Positions 17,763 to 25,671 of a DNA stretch of 32,799 nt are shown in pieces (the stretch's first letter is position 1; each line of letters opens with the position of its first letter). The position numbers and the translations under genes were made by a program. The stretch covers positions 1-32,799 of the forward strand of contig JARLIU010000069.1 in NCBI GenBank assembly GCA_031291595.1, in the 5' to 3' direction. This DNA is from Ancalomicrobiaceae bacterium. Its GTDB lineage: Bacteria > Pseudomonadota > Alphaproteobacteria > Rhizobiales > Ancalomicrobiaceae. The notes below the pieces were generated by a model. It searched no databases, was not told the DNA's origin, and saw nothing but the letters and a program-made list of their open reading frames with translations.

Positions 17763-17807
17763 TTCGCAAACAACCGGGCCCCCGATCCATGTTCTGGATC
17801 GGGGGCC
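17763..17807. repeat. Hairpin repeat unit 1 after iolG
   Basis: The unit starts TTCGCAAACAACCGGG and contains the stem GGCCCCCGATCCA / TGGATCGGGGGCC around the loop TGTTC (13 bp, perfect). It probably ends iolG transcription, although there is no clear T-run. Confidence 0.75.
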
Positions 17808-17815
17808 ATTCTCTA

Positions 17816-17861
17816 TTCGCAAACAACCGGGCCCCGATCCATGTTCTGGATCGGGGCCCGG
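17816..17861. repeat. Hairpin repeat unit 2 after iolG
   Basis: A direct duplicate of the unit at 17763-17807 with the same lead-in and the same TGTTC loop. Its stem is one C/G pair shorter in the C-run, but the arms extend to 15 bp (17827-17841 and 17847-17861). The stem length change is matched on both arms. Confidence 0.75.
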
Positions 17862-17932
17862 GGCGTCTCGCGGTCTGGTCAATTGCATCGCCGGGCGCGC
17901 GTGTCAGGCACGCGCCGAGCGACCGGCGGGTA

Positions 17933-18097
17933 TCAGTTGAGCGCCTCGCGCGCCACGCGGCGGATCTCGTGCCGACCGATGTCGAGATCGGCCAGCGCAC
18001 GATCATCGAGCGCGTTCAGTTCGGCGACGGTGCGATGATACTCGCGGAAACGTTCCCAAGACTGGGCCAGGGAGGAGGCCAAACGGGGAAGGGACAT
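17933..18097 (-). CDS. DUF1127 small protein
   Basis: The reverse strand encodes a 54-residue protein starting MSLPRLASSLAQSW and ending LDIGRHEIRRVAREALN, with the DUF1127 core LNALDDRALADLDIGRHEI. AGGAG lies 6 nt before the ATG. DUF1127 proteins are short arginine-rich proteins common in alphaproteobacteria; some affect RNA turnover, phosphate or stress responses, but no role can be set for this one. An AT-rich stretch with TATATT on the minus strand (18279-18284) may hold its -10 box. Confidence 0.88.
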   Translation of the reverse strand: MSLPRLASSLAQSWERFREYHRTVAELNALDDRALADLDIGRHEIRRVAREALN

Positions 18098-18770
18098 GTT
18101 AATCTCCTGTTTTCGGCCATGGAGCGCCCGGCTGCCGGGAGGTCAGGGTTCCCGTCAGGCCATTCACTTCAGGCAGTTGCGACATCTCAGTCCGCAGACC
18201 GCGGAGCCGACCGGCCGCTGTCAGGGCGACCGGGAGATCGAAACTGCAATTTATTGCTGCCTTGCGATCTCTTTCTGTAATATAGTCGGAGATCGGAATT
18301 TGCAAAAGGCCGATAGGTCAGCAGCAGTTATGCGATTGGTGCATATCGACGGGCAATTTCATTAACGACCTATTCACTTTTGCTGTTCGGCGCTGCAATA
18401 CAAACTTTTGAGCTCTTGTGCAGCGCAATAGGAGCGCCTCTTGGCCGCCTATTTCACGGCTGCGGCGCCCGATGTCCGCACAAACCATCATCCTGCCGGG
18501 CAACTGCGGCTGCGATGCGGCAAAGCCTCGCATCGCTGGTATGGCTGACCGGCGGACGCAGCGGGTTGATCCGGCGTCCGGCGCGCTGCACTGCGGCGAG
18601 ACCGGCGGCGCGGGCAGGACAGCCGCCGTTTCTGCGCGCTTGATCCCGGCCGACGCAACTCTATGATTCGGTTGCGGGAGGGTCCGCGCGTCGGGACAGC
18701 CATCGGCATCTGATGCATGGCAGAGCGATAGATCCGCGGCCCACGCACCTGTCTGATAGGAGAATACGTG
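18098..18770. other. Spacer between DUF1127 gene and aldo/keto reductase gene
   Basis: About 670 bp with no supported gene. The left part (18240-18440) is relatively AT-rich and should hold the DUF1127 promoter; the right part is GC-rich with short open frames on both strands that have no ribosome site. The reductase ribosome site AGGAG is at 18758-18762. Confidence 0.45.
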
Positions 18771-19727
18771 ATGGATAAGCGCCGCCTCGGTCGTTCCGAC
18801 CTCTTCGTGTCCCCGATCTGCTTCGGCGGCAATGTGTTCGGCTGGACCGCCGACGAAGCACGCTCGCACGAGTTGCTCGATGCGTTCATCGACCGCGGCG
18901 CCTCCTTCATCGACACCGCCGACGTCTATTCGCGCTGGGTGCAGGGCAACTCGGGCGGCGATTCCGAGGCGATCATCGGCCGCTGGCTCAAGCGCCGCGG
19001 CGGGCGCGACAAGCTGATCATCGCCACCAAGGTCGGCATGGACATGGGCGACGGCAAGGTCGGCCTCGCCCCCGCCTATATCCGCCGTGCGGTGGAAGAC
19101 TCGCTGCGCCGGCTGCAGACCGATCACATCGATCTCTACCAGTCGCACACGGACGATCCGGCGACACCGCTCGAGGCGACGCTCGAGGCCTACGCGCGTC
19201 TCATCGAGGAGGGCAAGGTCCGCTTCATCGGCGCCTCGAACTATTCGGCCGAACGGCTGGCTGCGGCGCTCGATCTCGCCGAGAAGGACGGCTATCCGCG
19301 CTACCAGACCATCCAGCCGGAATACAGCCTCTACTGCCGCGCCTCGTATGAGGCGGAGCTGCAGCCGCTGGCGGTCGAGCGCGAGATCTCCTGCATCTCG
19401 TATTTCTCCCTCGCCAACGGCTTCCTCTCCGGCAAATACCGCAGCGAAAAGGATCTGGCGCAATCGAAGCGCGGCGAGCGCGCAGTTGGTAAGTACCTGA
19501 ACGAGCGGGGTTTCCGCATCCTGGACGCGCTGCGGCAGGTGGCCGGGGAGGCGACGGCGTCGATGGCCTCGGTGGCGCTCGCCTGGTTGATGACGCGCGC
19601 GAGCGTCGCCGCGCCGATCGCGTCCGCTACCTCGATCGCGCAAGTCGAGGATCTGATCGCCGCGGCACGGCTGACGCTGTCGGCGGAGGCCGTCGAGCGT
19701 CTGACCGAGGCGAGCAACGGCGGTTGA
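18771..19727 (+). CDS. Aldo/keto reductase
   Basis: The 318-residue NADP(H)-dependent TIM-barrel oxidoreductase has the catalytic tetrad in place: D48 and Y53 (DTADVY), K87 (ATKVG) and H126 (YQSHTDD). The opening RRLGRSDLFVSPICFGGNVFG and GASNYSAERL put it with the AKR family of YajO/IolS-like and Kv-beta-related enzymes. The ATG at 18771 is 8 nt from AGGAG; a GTG directly before it is less well spaced. It converges on the XRE-cupin gene with 13 bp between stops. The substrate is unknown; with iolG about 1 kb upstream an inositol or sugar role is possible but unproven. Confidence 0.88.
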   Translation: MDKRRLGRSDLFVSPICFGGNVFGWTADEARSHELLDAFIDRGASFIDTADVYSRWVQGNSGGDSEAIIGRWLKRRGGRDKLIIATKVGMDMGDGKVGLAPAYIRRAVEDSLRRLQTDHIDLYQSHTDDPATPLEATLEAYARLIEEGKVRFIGASNYSAERLAAALDLAEKDGYPRYQTIQPEYSLYCRASYEAELQPLAVEREISCISYFSLANGFLSGKYRSEKDLAQSKRGERAVGKYLNERGFRILDALRQVAGEATASMASVALAWLMTRASVAAPIASATSIAQVEDLIAAARLTLSAEAVERLTEASNGG

Positions 19728-19740
19728 TGGAAGCGGCCGA

Positions 19741-20307
19741 TCAGAAACTCGGGGGCGTACAGGCCGAGACGATGACGAGGTCGCCCTCGCCGATGTTGCG
19801 GAAGGCATGCGGCCGGCGGCTGTCGAACAGATAGGCGTCGCCCGGCCCGAGTTCGTAGCGATGACCGTCGATGTCGAGCTGCAGGTGCCCCTTGATGACG
19901 ATCCCGCCTTCCTCGCCCTGATGTGAAATCATCGGCCGGCCCGATTCGGAGCCGGCCTGATAGCGCTCGTGCATGATCTGCAGTGCGCGGTTGGCGAGAT
20001 TGGCGCCGACCTGGCGGTAGGAGACGGCGCCGCCGGCGATCTCCCTGAGTTCGTGCGCCCGGAACACCACCTGCTCGGTGTCCGGTTCCGGTGCGGCGAA
20101 AAATTCGGCGATGCCGAGCGGAAAGCCGGACAGGATCTGCCTCAGCGCCGAGATCGACGGGCTGACCCGGTTCGATTCGACCATGGAAATGGTGGCGTTG
20201 GACACCCCGGCCTTCTTGGCGAGCGCGCGTTGCGACAGGCCGGCGGCGATTCTGAGCTCACGCAGGCGGCGCCCGACGTCGATTTCGCCCGATCCCCCGC
20301 CCCGCAT
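19741..20307 (-). CDS. XRE-family regulator with cupin domain
   Basis: The 188-residue protein has an N-terminal HTH (about 10-66, LRELRIAAGLSQRALAKKAG then SNATISMVESN) and a C-terminal cupin (about 113-183, with KGHLQLDIDGHRYELGPGDA and RRPHAF). This is the PuuR-like layout, where the cupin probably binds a small ligand. The ATG at 20307 follows GGGA and lies 14 nt after the irr stop on the same strand, so the two genes are probably cotranscribed; a TTG two codons earlier is the alternative start. PuuR controls putrescine use in Escherichia coli, but no polyamine genes are nearby. Confidence 0.88.
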   Translation of the reverse strand: MRGGGSGEIDVGRRLRELRIAAGLSQRALAKKAGVSNATISMVESNRVSPSISALRQILSGFPLGIAEFFAAPEPDTEQVVFRAHELREIAGGAVSYRQVGANLANRALQIMHERYQAGSESGRPMISHQGEEGGIVIKGHLQLDIDGHRYELGPGDAYLFDSRRPHAFRNIGEGDLVIVSACTPPSF

Positions 20308-20321
20308 CGCCAATTCCCGTC

Positions 20322-20759
20322 TCAGACCTTGCGCCGGAGCCGCACGACCACGTCGATGCGGGTAATCTCCATGCCTTCCGGCGGGACCGGTAGGTCGGAA
20401 AAGGCGACCGAGGTGGCGGGAATGTCGATCATCCGGTTTTCCGCCTCGACGAAGAAATGGTGATGATCGCTGACATTCGTATCGAAATAGGATTTGGCGC
20501 CGTCGGCGGCGAGTTCGCGCAACAGGCCCACTTCGGTGAACTGGTGCAGCGCGTTGTAGACGGTCGCCAACGACAGCGGAATGCCGGCGTGCAAGGCTTC
20601 CTCATACAGCGCTTCGGCCGAGACGTGACGATGGCCCCTGCCATAGAGCAGCGAGACCAGCGCGATGCGCTGCCGGGTCGGCCTGAGGCCAGCCTTGCGC
20701 AGCATCGAGGTCACGCATGGACCTACGACCGTCATTCCCTGTCCGCCTTCCGCCAGCAT
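20322..20759 (-). CDS. irr: Irr, Fur-family iron/heme-responsive regulator
   Basis: Irr is the main regulator of iron and heme metabolism in Hyphomicrobiales; it is active when iron is low and degraded or inactivated by heme. The 145-residue form has the Irr signature [41 protein letters not shown] and the triple histidine SDHHHFF (H99-H101). The Bradyrhizobium-type heme motif (GCPW) is absent; only GPC is present at this place. The start is uncertain: the ATG at 20759 has GGAG 9 nt upstream and gives the family's usual length, but ATGs at 20780, 20813 and 20849 are also in frame. It is divergent from fabA, as in rhizobia, and precedes the XRE-cupin gene. Confidence 0.9.
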   Translation of the reverse strand: MLAEGGQGMTVVGPCVTSMLRKAGLRPTRQRIALVSLLYGRGHRHVSAEALYEEALHAGIPLSLATVYNALHQFTEVGLLRELAADGAKSYFDTNVSDHHHFFVEAENRMIDIPATSVAFSDLPVPPEGMEITRIDVVVRLRRKV

Positions 20760-21189
20760 CCGCGCGCGCTCCAATCTCATGCAGGCCGGGTCGCGCCATC
20801 GCGCCCCAGCCATCCCTGATGAGAATACTAGGTATTTGCCCGGTTTCATGCAAGGCGGCTGCGCCAGTCGGTCGCGCGGGGGGCGCGAAACGGCGGAATC
20901 TCCGGAAAAAAGCTTGGTTTCCGCCGCGATTCCGGTCGCCGTCGGGAGAGATCAGACGGCATCTTTCGGCCGGGACGTGCCTGTGTTAGGAAAGCCGACC
21001 GTCGTTCGGCGGAACCGGGAGCCTCGGCGCCCGTTGCGATGTGTCAGACGCGGCGGCAGGCTTGACGCCGCTGAAAACGACGCGGCGGCGGTTGCACTGC
21101 CGAGGAGAAACGACGACGAGGAATTCTGGGAGGCCGGCGGTTGTCCGCAGCTTCGGCCCGGATCGCGAAACGCTGGAATGGCCAAGACG
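20760..21189. other. irr-fabA divergent spacer
   Basis: About 430 bp that must hold the irr and fabA promoters and, possibly, the coding start of a longer Irr. The fabA frame is open through all of it, but the text lacks any FabA feature before [15 protein letters not shown] found no clear ICE-box motif or hairpin. Confidence 0.4.
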
Positions 21190-21708
21190 ATGGAAGATCG
21201 ACAGACCAAATTCGAATACGATGAGCTGCTGGCTTGCGGTCGCGGAGAATTGTTTGGAGCAGGCAATGCTCAGTTGCCGCTGCCGCCGATGTTGATGTTC
21301 GACCGGATCGGCGAGATCTCCGAAACTGGCGGCCTCAACGACAAGGGCTACGTGCGCGCCGAACTGGCGATCAAGCCCGATATGTGGTTCTTCCCCTGCC
21401 ACTTCAAAGGCGATCCGGTGATGCCCGGCTGCCTCGGGCTCGACGCTCTGTGGCAGCTCTGCGGCTTCTTCCTCGGCTGGCTGGGCTCGCCCGGCCGCGG
21501 CCGGGCGCTTGGCGTCGGCGAGGTCAAATTCGCCGATCAGGTGTTGCCGACGGTGAAGCAGGTCGAATACGGCATCGACTTCAAGCGCGTGATGCGCTCC
21601 AAGCTGGTTCTCGGCATCGCCGATGGCTGGCTGAAGGCCGACGGTCGGCAGATCTACTCTGCCAAGGACTTGAAGGTCGGCCTGTTCCAGACGGCCGCCG
21701 CGGTCTGA
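21190..21708 (+). CDS. fabA: FabA, 3-hydroxydecanoyl-ACP dehydratase/isomerase
   Basis: FabA dehydrates 3-hydroxydecanoyl-ACP and isomerises the product to cis-3-decenoyl-ACP, the branch point of unsaturated fatty acid synthesis. The 172-residue protein matches the family length and has the active-site His in [11 protein letters not shown] (H71) and Asp in LGLDALWQ (D85), with [12 protein letters not shown] before them. The ATG at 21190 is preferred because the product then aligns with known FabA starts; an ATG at 21178 would add four residues, and neither has a strong ribosome site. The product feeds FabB, encoded 561 bp downstream. Confidence 0.93.
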   Translation: MEDRQTKFEYDELLACGRGELFGAGNAQLPLPPMLMFDRIGEISETGGLNDKGYVRAELAIKPDMWFFPCHFKGDPVMPGCLGLDALWQLCGFFLGWLGSPGRGRALGVGEVKFADQVLPTVKQVEYGIDFKRVMRSKLVLGIADGWLKADGRQIYSAKDLKVGLFQTAAAV

Positions 21709-22002
21709 GGCCCTCCGCGCCCTCATGCGGCAGTTGAGCGAAATCGCGCCCGGCGACACGATTCCTGTTGATTGCGACCGGCCGTTTGCGGCAAATCGCA
21801 TATCGCGCGGCGACGTCCGCCGCCAAAACGCGGCCAGCCCTTCCGGCCCCGCCGGGACGTGCTCCACGGCCCGAACGACCAGGGGAGTGTCGGCGTGCGC
21901 CAACTGCGAACGCACCGGTCGCCGTTCGGTCGCGTGGTCGGATTATGATAAACTTCCGCGGCCGGGTGAGAGGGCCGGCCGCACCGGGGCAGGGTTTCGC
22001 TC

Positions 22003-22054
22003 TAGAGCGCGATGCTGGCACATGGAAACATGTGACAGCTGAATCAGCGCTCTA
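22003..22054 (-). repeat. TAGAGC/GATTCAGCT structured repeat, copy 1
   Basis: Read on the minus strand it runs TAGAGCGCTGATTCAGCT, then the stem CACATG-TTTC-CATGTG, then CAGCATCGCGCTCTA. The ends are inverted repeats and the inner stem is perfect. It lies in the fabA-fabB spacer, in the opposite orientation to copy 2. Confidence 0.8.
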
Positions 22055-22063
22055 AGCTATTCA

Positions 22064-22127
22064 TAGAGCAGTGATTCAGCTTTCAGATGGATCGTCGGGC
22101 GATTCCATCTGCAAGCATCCTGCTCTA
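22064..22127 (+). repeat. TAGAGC/GATTCAGCT structured repeat, copy 2
   Basis: It begins TAGAGCAGTGATTCAGCT and ends AGCATCCTGCTCTA, so the outer arms TAGAGCAG/CTGCTCTA pair. The core stem is CAGATGGATCG / CGATTCCATCTG with one bulge. It lies 9 bp after copy 1, about 140 bp before fabB. The rest of 21709-22269 shows no gene. Confidence 0.8.
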
Positions 22128-22269
22128 GCCGGGCGCCGGTCGGCGGGATCGCGTCTCGGGTTTTTGGACGTGGGTGAGACGATTTGCGGCGGCAGCGCGC
22201 GGTCAAAGCCCCGCCGCCGAGGTCCGGCCGGTGCTGACCGGTCGGACGGCAACGAAGGACAGTGGCGAT

Positions 22270-23493
22270 ATGAGGCGCGTAGTCGTAACGGGCATGGGGA
22301 TCGTTTCCTCCATCGGAAACAACACCCAGGAGGTCTTGGCCAGCCTTCGCGAGGCCAAATCGGGGATTTCGCACGCCGAACGCTTTGCCGAACTGGGGTT
22401 CCGCTGCCAGGTGCAGGGCGCCCCGAACCTCAATGCCGAAGACATCGTCGATCGCCGCGCCATGCGCTTTCACGGCGGCGGCACCGCCTGGAACCACGTC
22501 GCCATGGATCAGGCGATCCGCGATTCCGGACTTGAGGCGGGCGAAGTCTCCAACGAGCGCACCGGCGTCATCATGGGCTCCGGCGGTCCTTCGACCCGCT
22601 CCATCGTCGAGGCTGCTGACGTGACCCGCGACAAGGGTCCGAAGCGTGTCGGCCCCTTCGCCGTGCCGAAGGCCATGTCGTCGACGGCATCGGCCACCAT
22701 GGCGACCTTCTTCAAGATCAAGGGCGTCAATTATTCCATCTCCTCGGCCTGCGCCACGTCGAACCACGGCATCGGCAATGCCAATGAATAGAACCACTGG
22801 GGCAAGCAGGACGTGATGTTCGCCGGCGGCTGCGAGGAACTCGACTGGACGCTCGCGGTGCTGTTCGATGCCATGGGCGCCATGTCGACCAGATTCAATG
22901 CCACGCCGGACCGCGCCTCGCGTGCCTATGACAGGGCGCGCGACGGTTTCGTCATCGCCGGCGGCGCCGGTGTCGTCGTCCTCGAGGAACTCGAGCGGGC
23001 CAAGGCGCGCGGCGCCAAGATCTACGGCGAGATCGTCGGCTATGGTGCGACGTCCGACGGCTACGACATGGTCGCGCCGTCGGGCGAGGGGGCCGAGCGC
23101 TGCATGCGGATGGCGATCGCCAACGTCAAGGGCAAGATCGACTACATCAACCCGCACGCCACCTCGACGCCGGCCGGCGACGGCCCGGAGATCGACGCCA
23201 TCCGCAAAGTGTTCGGCAATGAGGACAGGTGCCCGCCGATCGCCGGCACCAAATCGCTGACCGGCCATTCGCTCGGTGCCACCGGCGTGCAGGAGGCAAT
23301 CTATTGCATGCTGATGATGCAGAACGGCTTCATTTGCGAGAGCGCCCATATCGACGAACTCGATCCGGCCTTCGCCGACATGCCGATCGTGCGGAAACGC
23401 ATCGATGACGCGCAGCTTGAGCGCACGCTGTCCAATTCCTTCGGGTTCGGCGGCACCAACGCGACGCTGGTCTTGCAGCGCTACGATGGTTGA
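22270..23493 (+). pseudogene. fabB: fabB, beta-ketoacyl-ACP synthase I, interrupted by an in-frame TAG
   Basis: FabB elongates the cis-3-decenoyl-ACP made by FabA. The frame from ATG 22270 (AAGGA about 10 nt upstream) to the TGA ending at 23493 spans 407 codons, the family length. Catalytic residues are present: C161 in SISSACATS, one histidine in [11 protein letters not shown] and one in [13 protein letters not shown]. Codon 174 is TAG (22789-22791); no frameshift is needed, since [16 protein letters not shown] continues in frame. The residues around the stop (NHGIGNANE, stop, NHWGKQD) depart from the family pattern NHCIGNA-x-E-x-IQ-x-GKQD at several places in 30 bp, while all else is conserved. 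As read, the product is 173 residues and inactive. A sequencing or assembly error, a young pseudogene, or read-through are the options. A restart near 22816 would lack C161. Confidence 0.9.
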
Positions 23494-24007
23494 CAAGTGC
23501 GACGGAGTGTCATCGAAACGGAGTGGTCTTGTCACATCGCTGGCGATCGGCCGGCGTCATAGCATGGACGGCGGCGATCTGGCCGGGTGGGGCGGCCGTT
23601 TCCCGAATCGACGGCGGGTTGGAAATCGCGGGACGGCCGGTTGAACGCAGCCGTCGCGAGAGCACGGTGATTTCGGACGAAATCGCCCTGCGATCGCTGC
23701 GAAATCTGGGTCGGCGCTCGGTTAATTCGCTAGAGCGGAGATTCAGCTTTTTGACGTCGCCGTCAAAGCGCATCCTGCGTGCGAGCGTGTTCGGTCCGGA
23801 TCGATGCGATCTGGACGACAAGGACATGCTTAAGTTATTGAATATAGGGCATTTCCTTTCGATTCGATGAGTCCATCCGATCGGGACATGCTTGAGGCCT
23901 TCGGAATGACGGCAATCGCCGGTCAGGTCTGTCCAAGCGAGGACGCTGGCGAGGTGCAAGGTGGAGAGCGCGCCGGGCGCGTACCAGAGGCGTGAAGGAG
24001 CGGGAAT
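23494..24007. other. fabB-fabI spacer
   Basis: This 514-bp stretch has no supported gene. It holds copy 3 of the structured repeat (23731-23780) and an AT-richer patch at about 23820-23875. The fabI ribosome site AAGGAG is at its right end. Confidence 0.45.
23731..23780 (+). repeat. TAGAGC/GATTCAGCT structured repeat, copy 3 (end lost)
   Basis: It begins TAGAGCGGAGATTCAGCT, has the core stem TTTGACG-TCGC-CGTCAAA, then AGCGCATCCTGCG, in the same order as copy 2. The closing GCTCTA is missing, so the outer stem cannot form. Confidence 0.7.
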
Positions 24008-24895
24008 ATGAGCGGGCTGATGCAGGGCAAGCGCGGTTTGGTGATGGGCGTTGCCAACGACCATTCGATCGCCTGGGGAATTGCCAAGAAGCTCGCCGAC
24101 GAGGGCGCTGAGCTCGCCTTCACCTACCAGGGCGAAGCCTTCGGCAAGCGGGTGCGTCCGCTGGCCGACAGTGTCCATTCGAAGCTGCTGCTGCCATGCG
24201 ACGTCGAGGATGTCGCCTCGGTCGACGCCGTGTTCGCCGCGCTGAAGGCGGCCTGGGGCCGGCTCGACTTCCTCGTCCATGCCATCGCCTTTTCCGACAA
24301 GAACGAATTGAAAGGCCGCTACGCCGACACCAGCCGCGACAACTTCGTTCGCACCATGGTGATCTCCTGCTTTTCGTTTACCGAGATCGCCAAGCGCGCG
24401 GCCGGCCTGATGACCAGCGGCGGCGCGATGGTGACGCTGACGTACGGCGGCTCGAACCGCGTCATGCCCAATTACAATGTCATGGGCGTCGCCAAGGCGG
24501 CGCTCGAATCCTCGGTGCGCTATCTCGCCATGGATTTCGGCGCCGACGGCGTCCGGGTGAACGCCATTTCCGCCGGCCCGATCCGGACGCTGGCCGGCTC
24601 CGGCGTCTCCGACGCGCGGCTGATGTTCAATTTCCAGAAGCGCAATTCGCCGCTCGCCCGCACCGTGTCGATCGAGGAGATCGGCGGCACCGCGGCCTAT
24701 CTGCTGTCCGACCTCTCCGCCGGCGTGACCGGCGAGGTGCATTTCGTCGATTCCGGCTACAACATCGTCTCCATGCCGCGGCTCGACGAGTTGAAGGTGC
24801 AGGAGAGCCGGGAAAACCAGGGCGCTCCCGACGAGCCCGTCGCCCGCCGCAACGGCTCGGGCGATCCCGTCGCCCGGAGAAACGCCGCGGAGTGA
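24008..24895 (+). CDS. fabI: FabI, NADH-dependent enoyl-ACP reductase
   Basis: FabI reduces trans-2-enoyl-ACP in the last step of each fatty acid elongation cycle. The 295-residue protein has the FabI opening GKRGLVMGVANDHSIAWGIA, Y146, and the catalytic pair Y156-x6-K163 in NYNVMGVAK. The core ends near SGYNIVSMPRLDELK (about 265); the remaining 30 residues are an extra tail, longer than the usual 262-275 residues, with the duplicated motif D(E)PVARRN. The ATG has AAGGAG 7 nt upstream. It is last in fabA-fabB-fabI, and its stop codon sits at the edge of a tandem repeat array. Confidence 0.95.
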   Translation: MSGLMQGKRGLVMGVANDHSIAWGIAKKLADEGAELAFTYQGEAFGKRVRPLADSVHSKLLLPCDVEDVASVDAVFAALKAAWGRLDFLVHAIAFSDKNELKGRYADTSRDNFVRTMVISCFSFTEIAKRAAGLMTSGGAMVTLTYGGSNRVMPNYNVMGVAKAALESSVRYLAMDFGADGVRVNAISAGPIRTLAGSGVSDARLMFNFQKRNSPLARTVSIEEIGGTAAYLLSDLSAGVTGEVHFVDSGYNIVSMPRLDELKVQESRENQGAPDEPVARRNGSGDPVARRNAAE

Positions 24896-24896
24896 G

Positions 24897-25318
24897 CGGC
24901 GACGGCCGCTGGCTGCAGGCAAGATGCTCCTGTGGAGCGATTTGAGCCGCGAACGCCGCGAGTTCAGGCGAGCGGCCGGCAGGCGACGACCGCTGGCTGC
25001 AGGCAAGACGCTCCGGTGGAGCGATTTGAGCCGCGAACGCCGCGAGCTTGGGCGAGCGGCCGGCAGGCGACGGCCGCTGGCTGCAGGCAAGATGCTCCTG
25101 TGGGGCGTTTTCGGCCGCGAACGCTGGCGAAGCTCAGGCGAGCGGCCCGGCAGGCGACGGCAGTTGGCTGCAGGCAAGACGCTCCTGTGGGGCGTTTTCG
25201 GCCGCGAACGCCGCGAGTTCAGGCGAGCGGCCGGCAGGCGACGGCCGCTGGCTGCAGGCAAGATGCTCCTGTGGGGCGTTTTCGGCCGCGAACGCTGGCC
25301 AAGCTCGGGCAGGCGTGA
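24897..25318. repeat. Five-unit 84-bp tandem repeat array after fabI
   Basis: The landmark GGCTGCAGGCAAG recurs at 24911, 24995, 25079, 25166 and 25250, giving periods of 84, 84, 87 and 84 bp. Units 1-2 continue CTGTGGAGCGATTTGAG (or a close variant) and units 3-5 CTGTGGGGCGTTTTCGG, so there are two subtypes. At unit joints AGCGGCCG-GCAGGCGA-CGGCCGCT forms an 8-bp hairpin, perfect at two joints. Since every period is a multiple of three, several frames stay open through the array on both strands; those frames lack ribosome sites and I treat the array as non-coding. Confidence 0.88.
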
Positions 25319-25671
25319 AGGCGTGAACCCTGGACGCCGCCGGACGTCTGAAGCGTCAATTGATGCAGACAGCCGAGCATTCCGCTCAAGTGGGCGGCAC
25401 GGCATTTTCGGTCGCGCAAGGGCGGCTGCATCGGAAAAACCATCCCGGTAAGAGCTGAATTCCGGAAGAAATCGGCAGGGATCGCGCGAATGGAGCGGCC
25501 GGACGGAAAATTTCCGCGAAAATTTAGGTCAGCAATATTGACCTTTATCGGGAAAGGCGCATGATGGCGGCCTGCCCCAAAGCCGCAGCCACGAGGCCAG
25601 CCGCGCTCGCAACGACGTGGCACGTTGGCAAACGGATGGTTCGGCGCCGGGCAGTACCGGAGGAACCCATT
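25319..25671. other. Spacer between tandem array and aminotransferase gene
   Basis: About 350 bp without a supported gene. It contains the palindrome at 25526-25544. The aminotransferase frame is open from 25561, but the text before 25672 looks non-coding. Confidence 0.45.
25526..25544. promoter_or_regulatory. Palindromic operator candidate upstream of aminotransferase gene
   Basis: AGGTCA-GCAATAT-TGACCT is a perfect 6-bp inverted repeat with a 7-bp AT-rich centre, in a locally AT-rich stretch about 130 bp before the gene start. It looks like a dimeric regulator site; the regulator is not known. Confidence 0.45.

Noticed and set aside
22813-23493. Second half of fabB as an independent gene
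   Set aside because: It lacks the active-site cysteine region, has only a cramped AGGA before GTG/ATG, and continues the fabB frame exactly.
24897-25318. CRISPR array
   Set aside because: Units are 84 bp, repeated over their whole length, with no unique spacers and no cas genes.
23510-25405. A 631-codon open frame on the minus strand from the tandem array through fabI
   Set aside because: It is antisense to fabI, lacks a ribosome site, and is held open by the 84-bp period being a multiple of three and by GC bias.
24924-25451. A plus-strand 175-codon Arg-rich repeat protein in the array
   Set aside because: No ribosome site precedes its ATG, the same repeat is open in other frames too, and composition is what GC-rich repeats give. 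Kept only as a possibility in the array finding.
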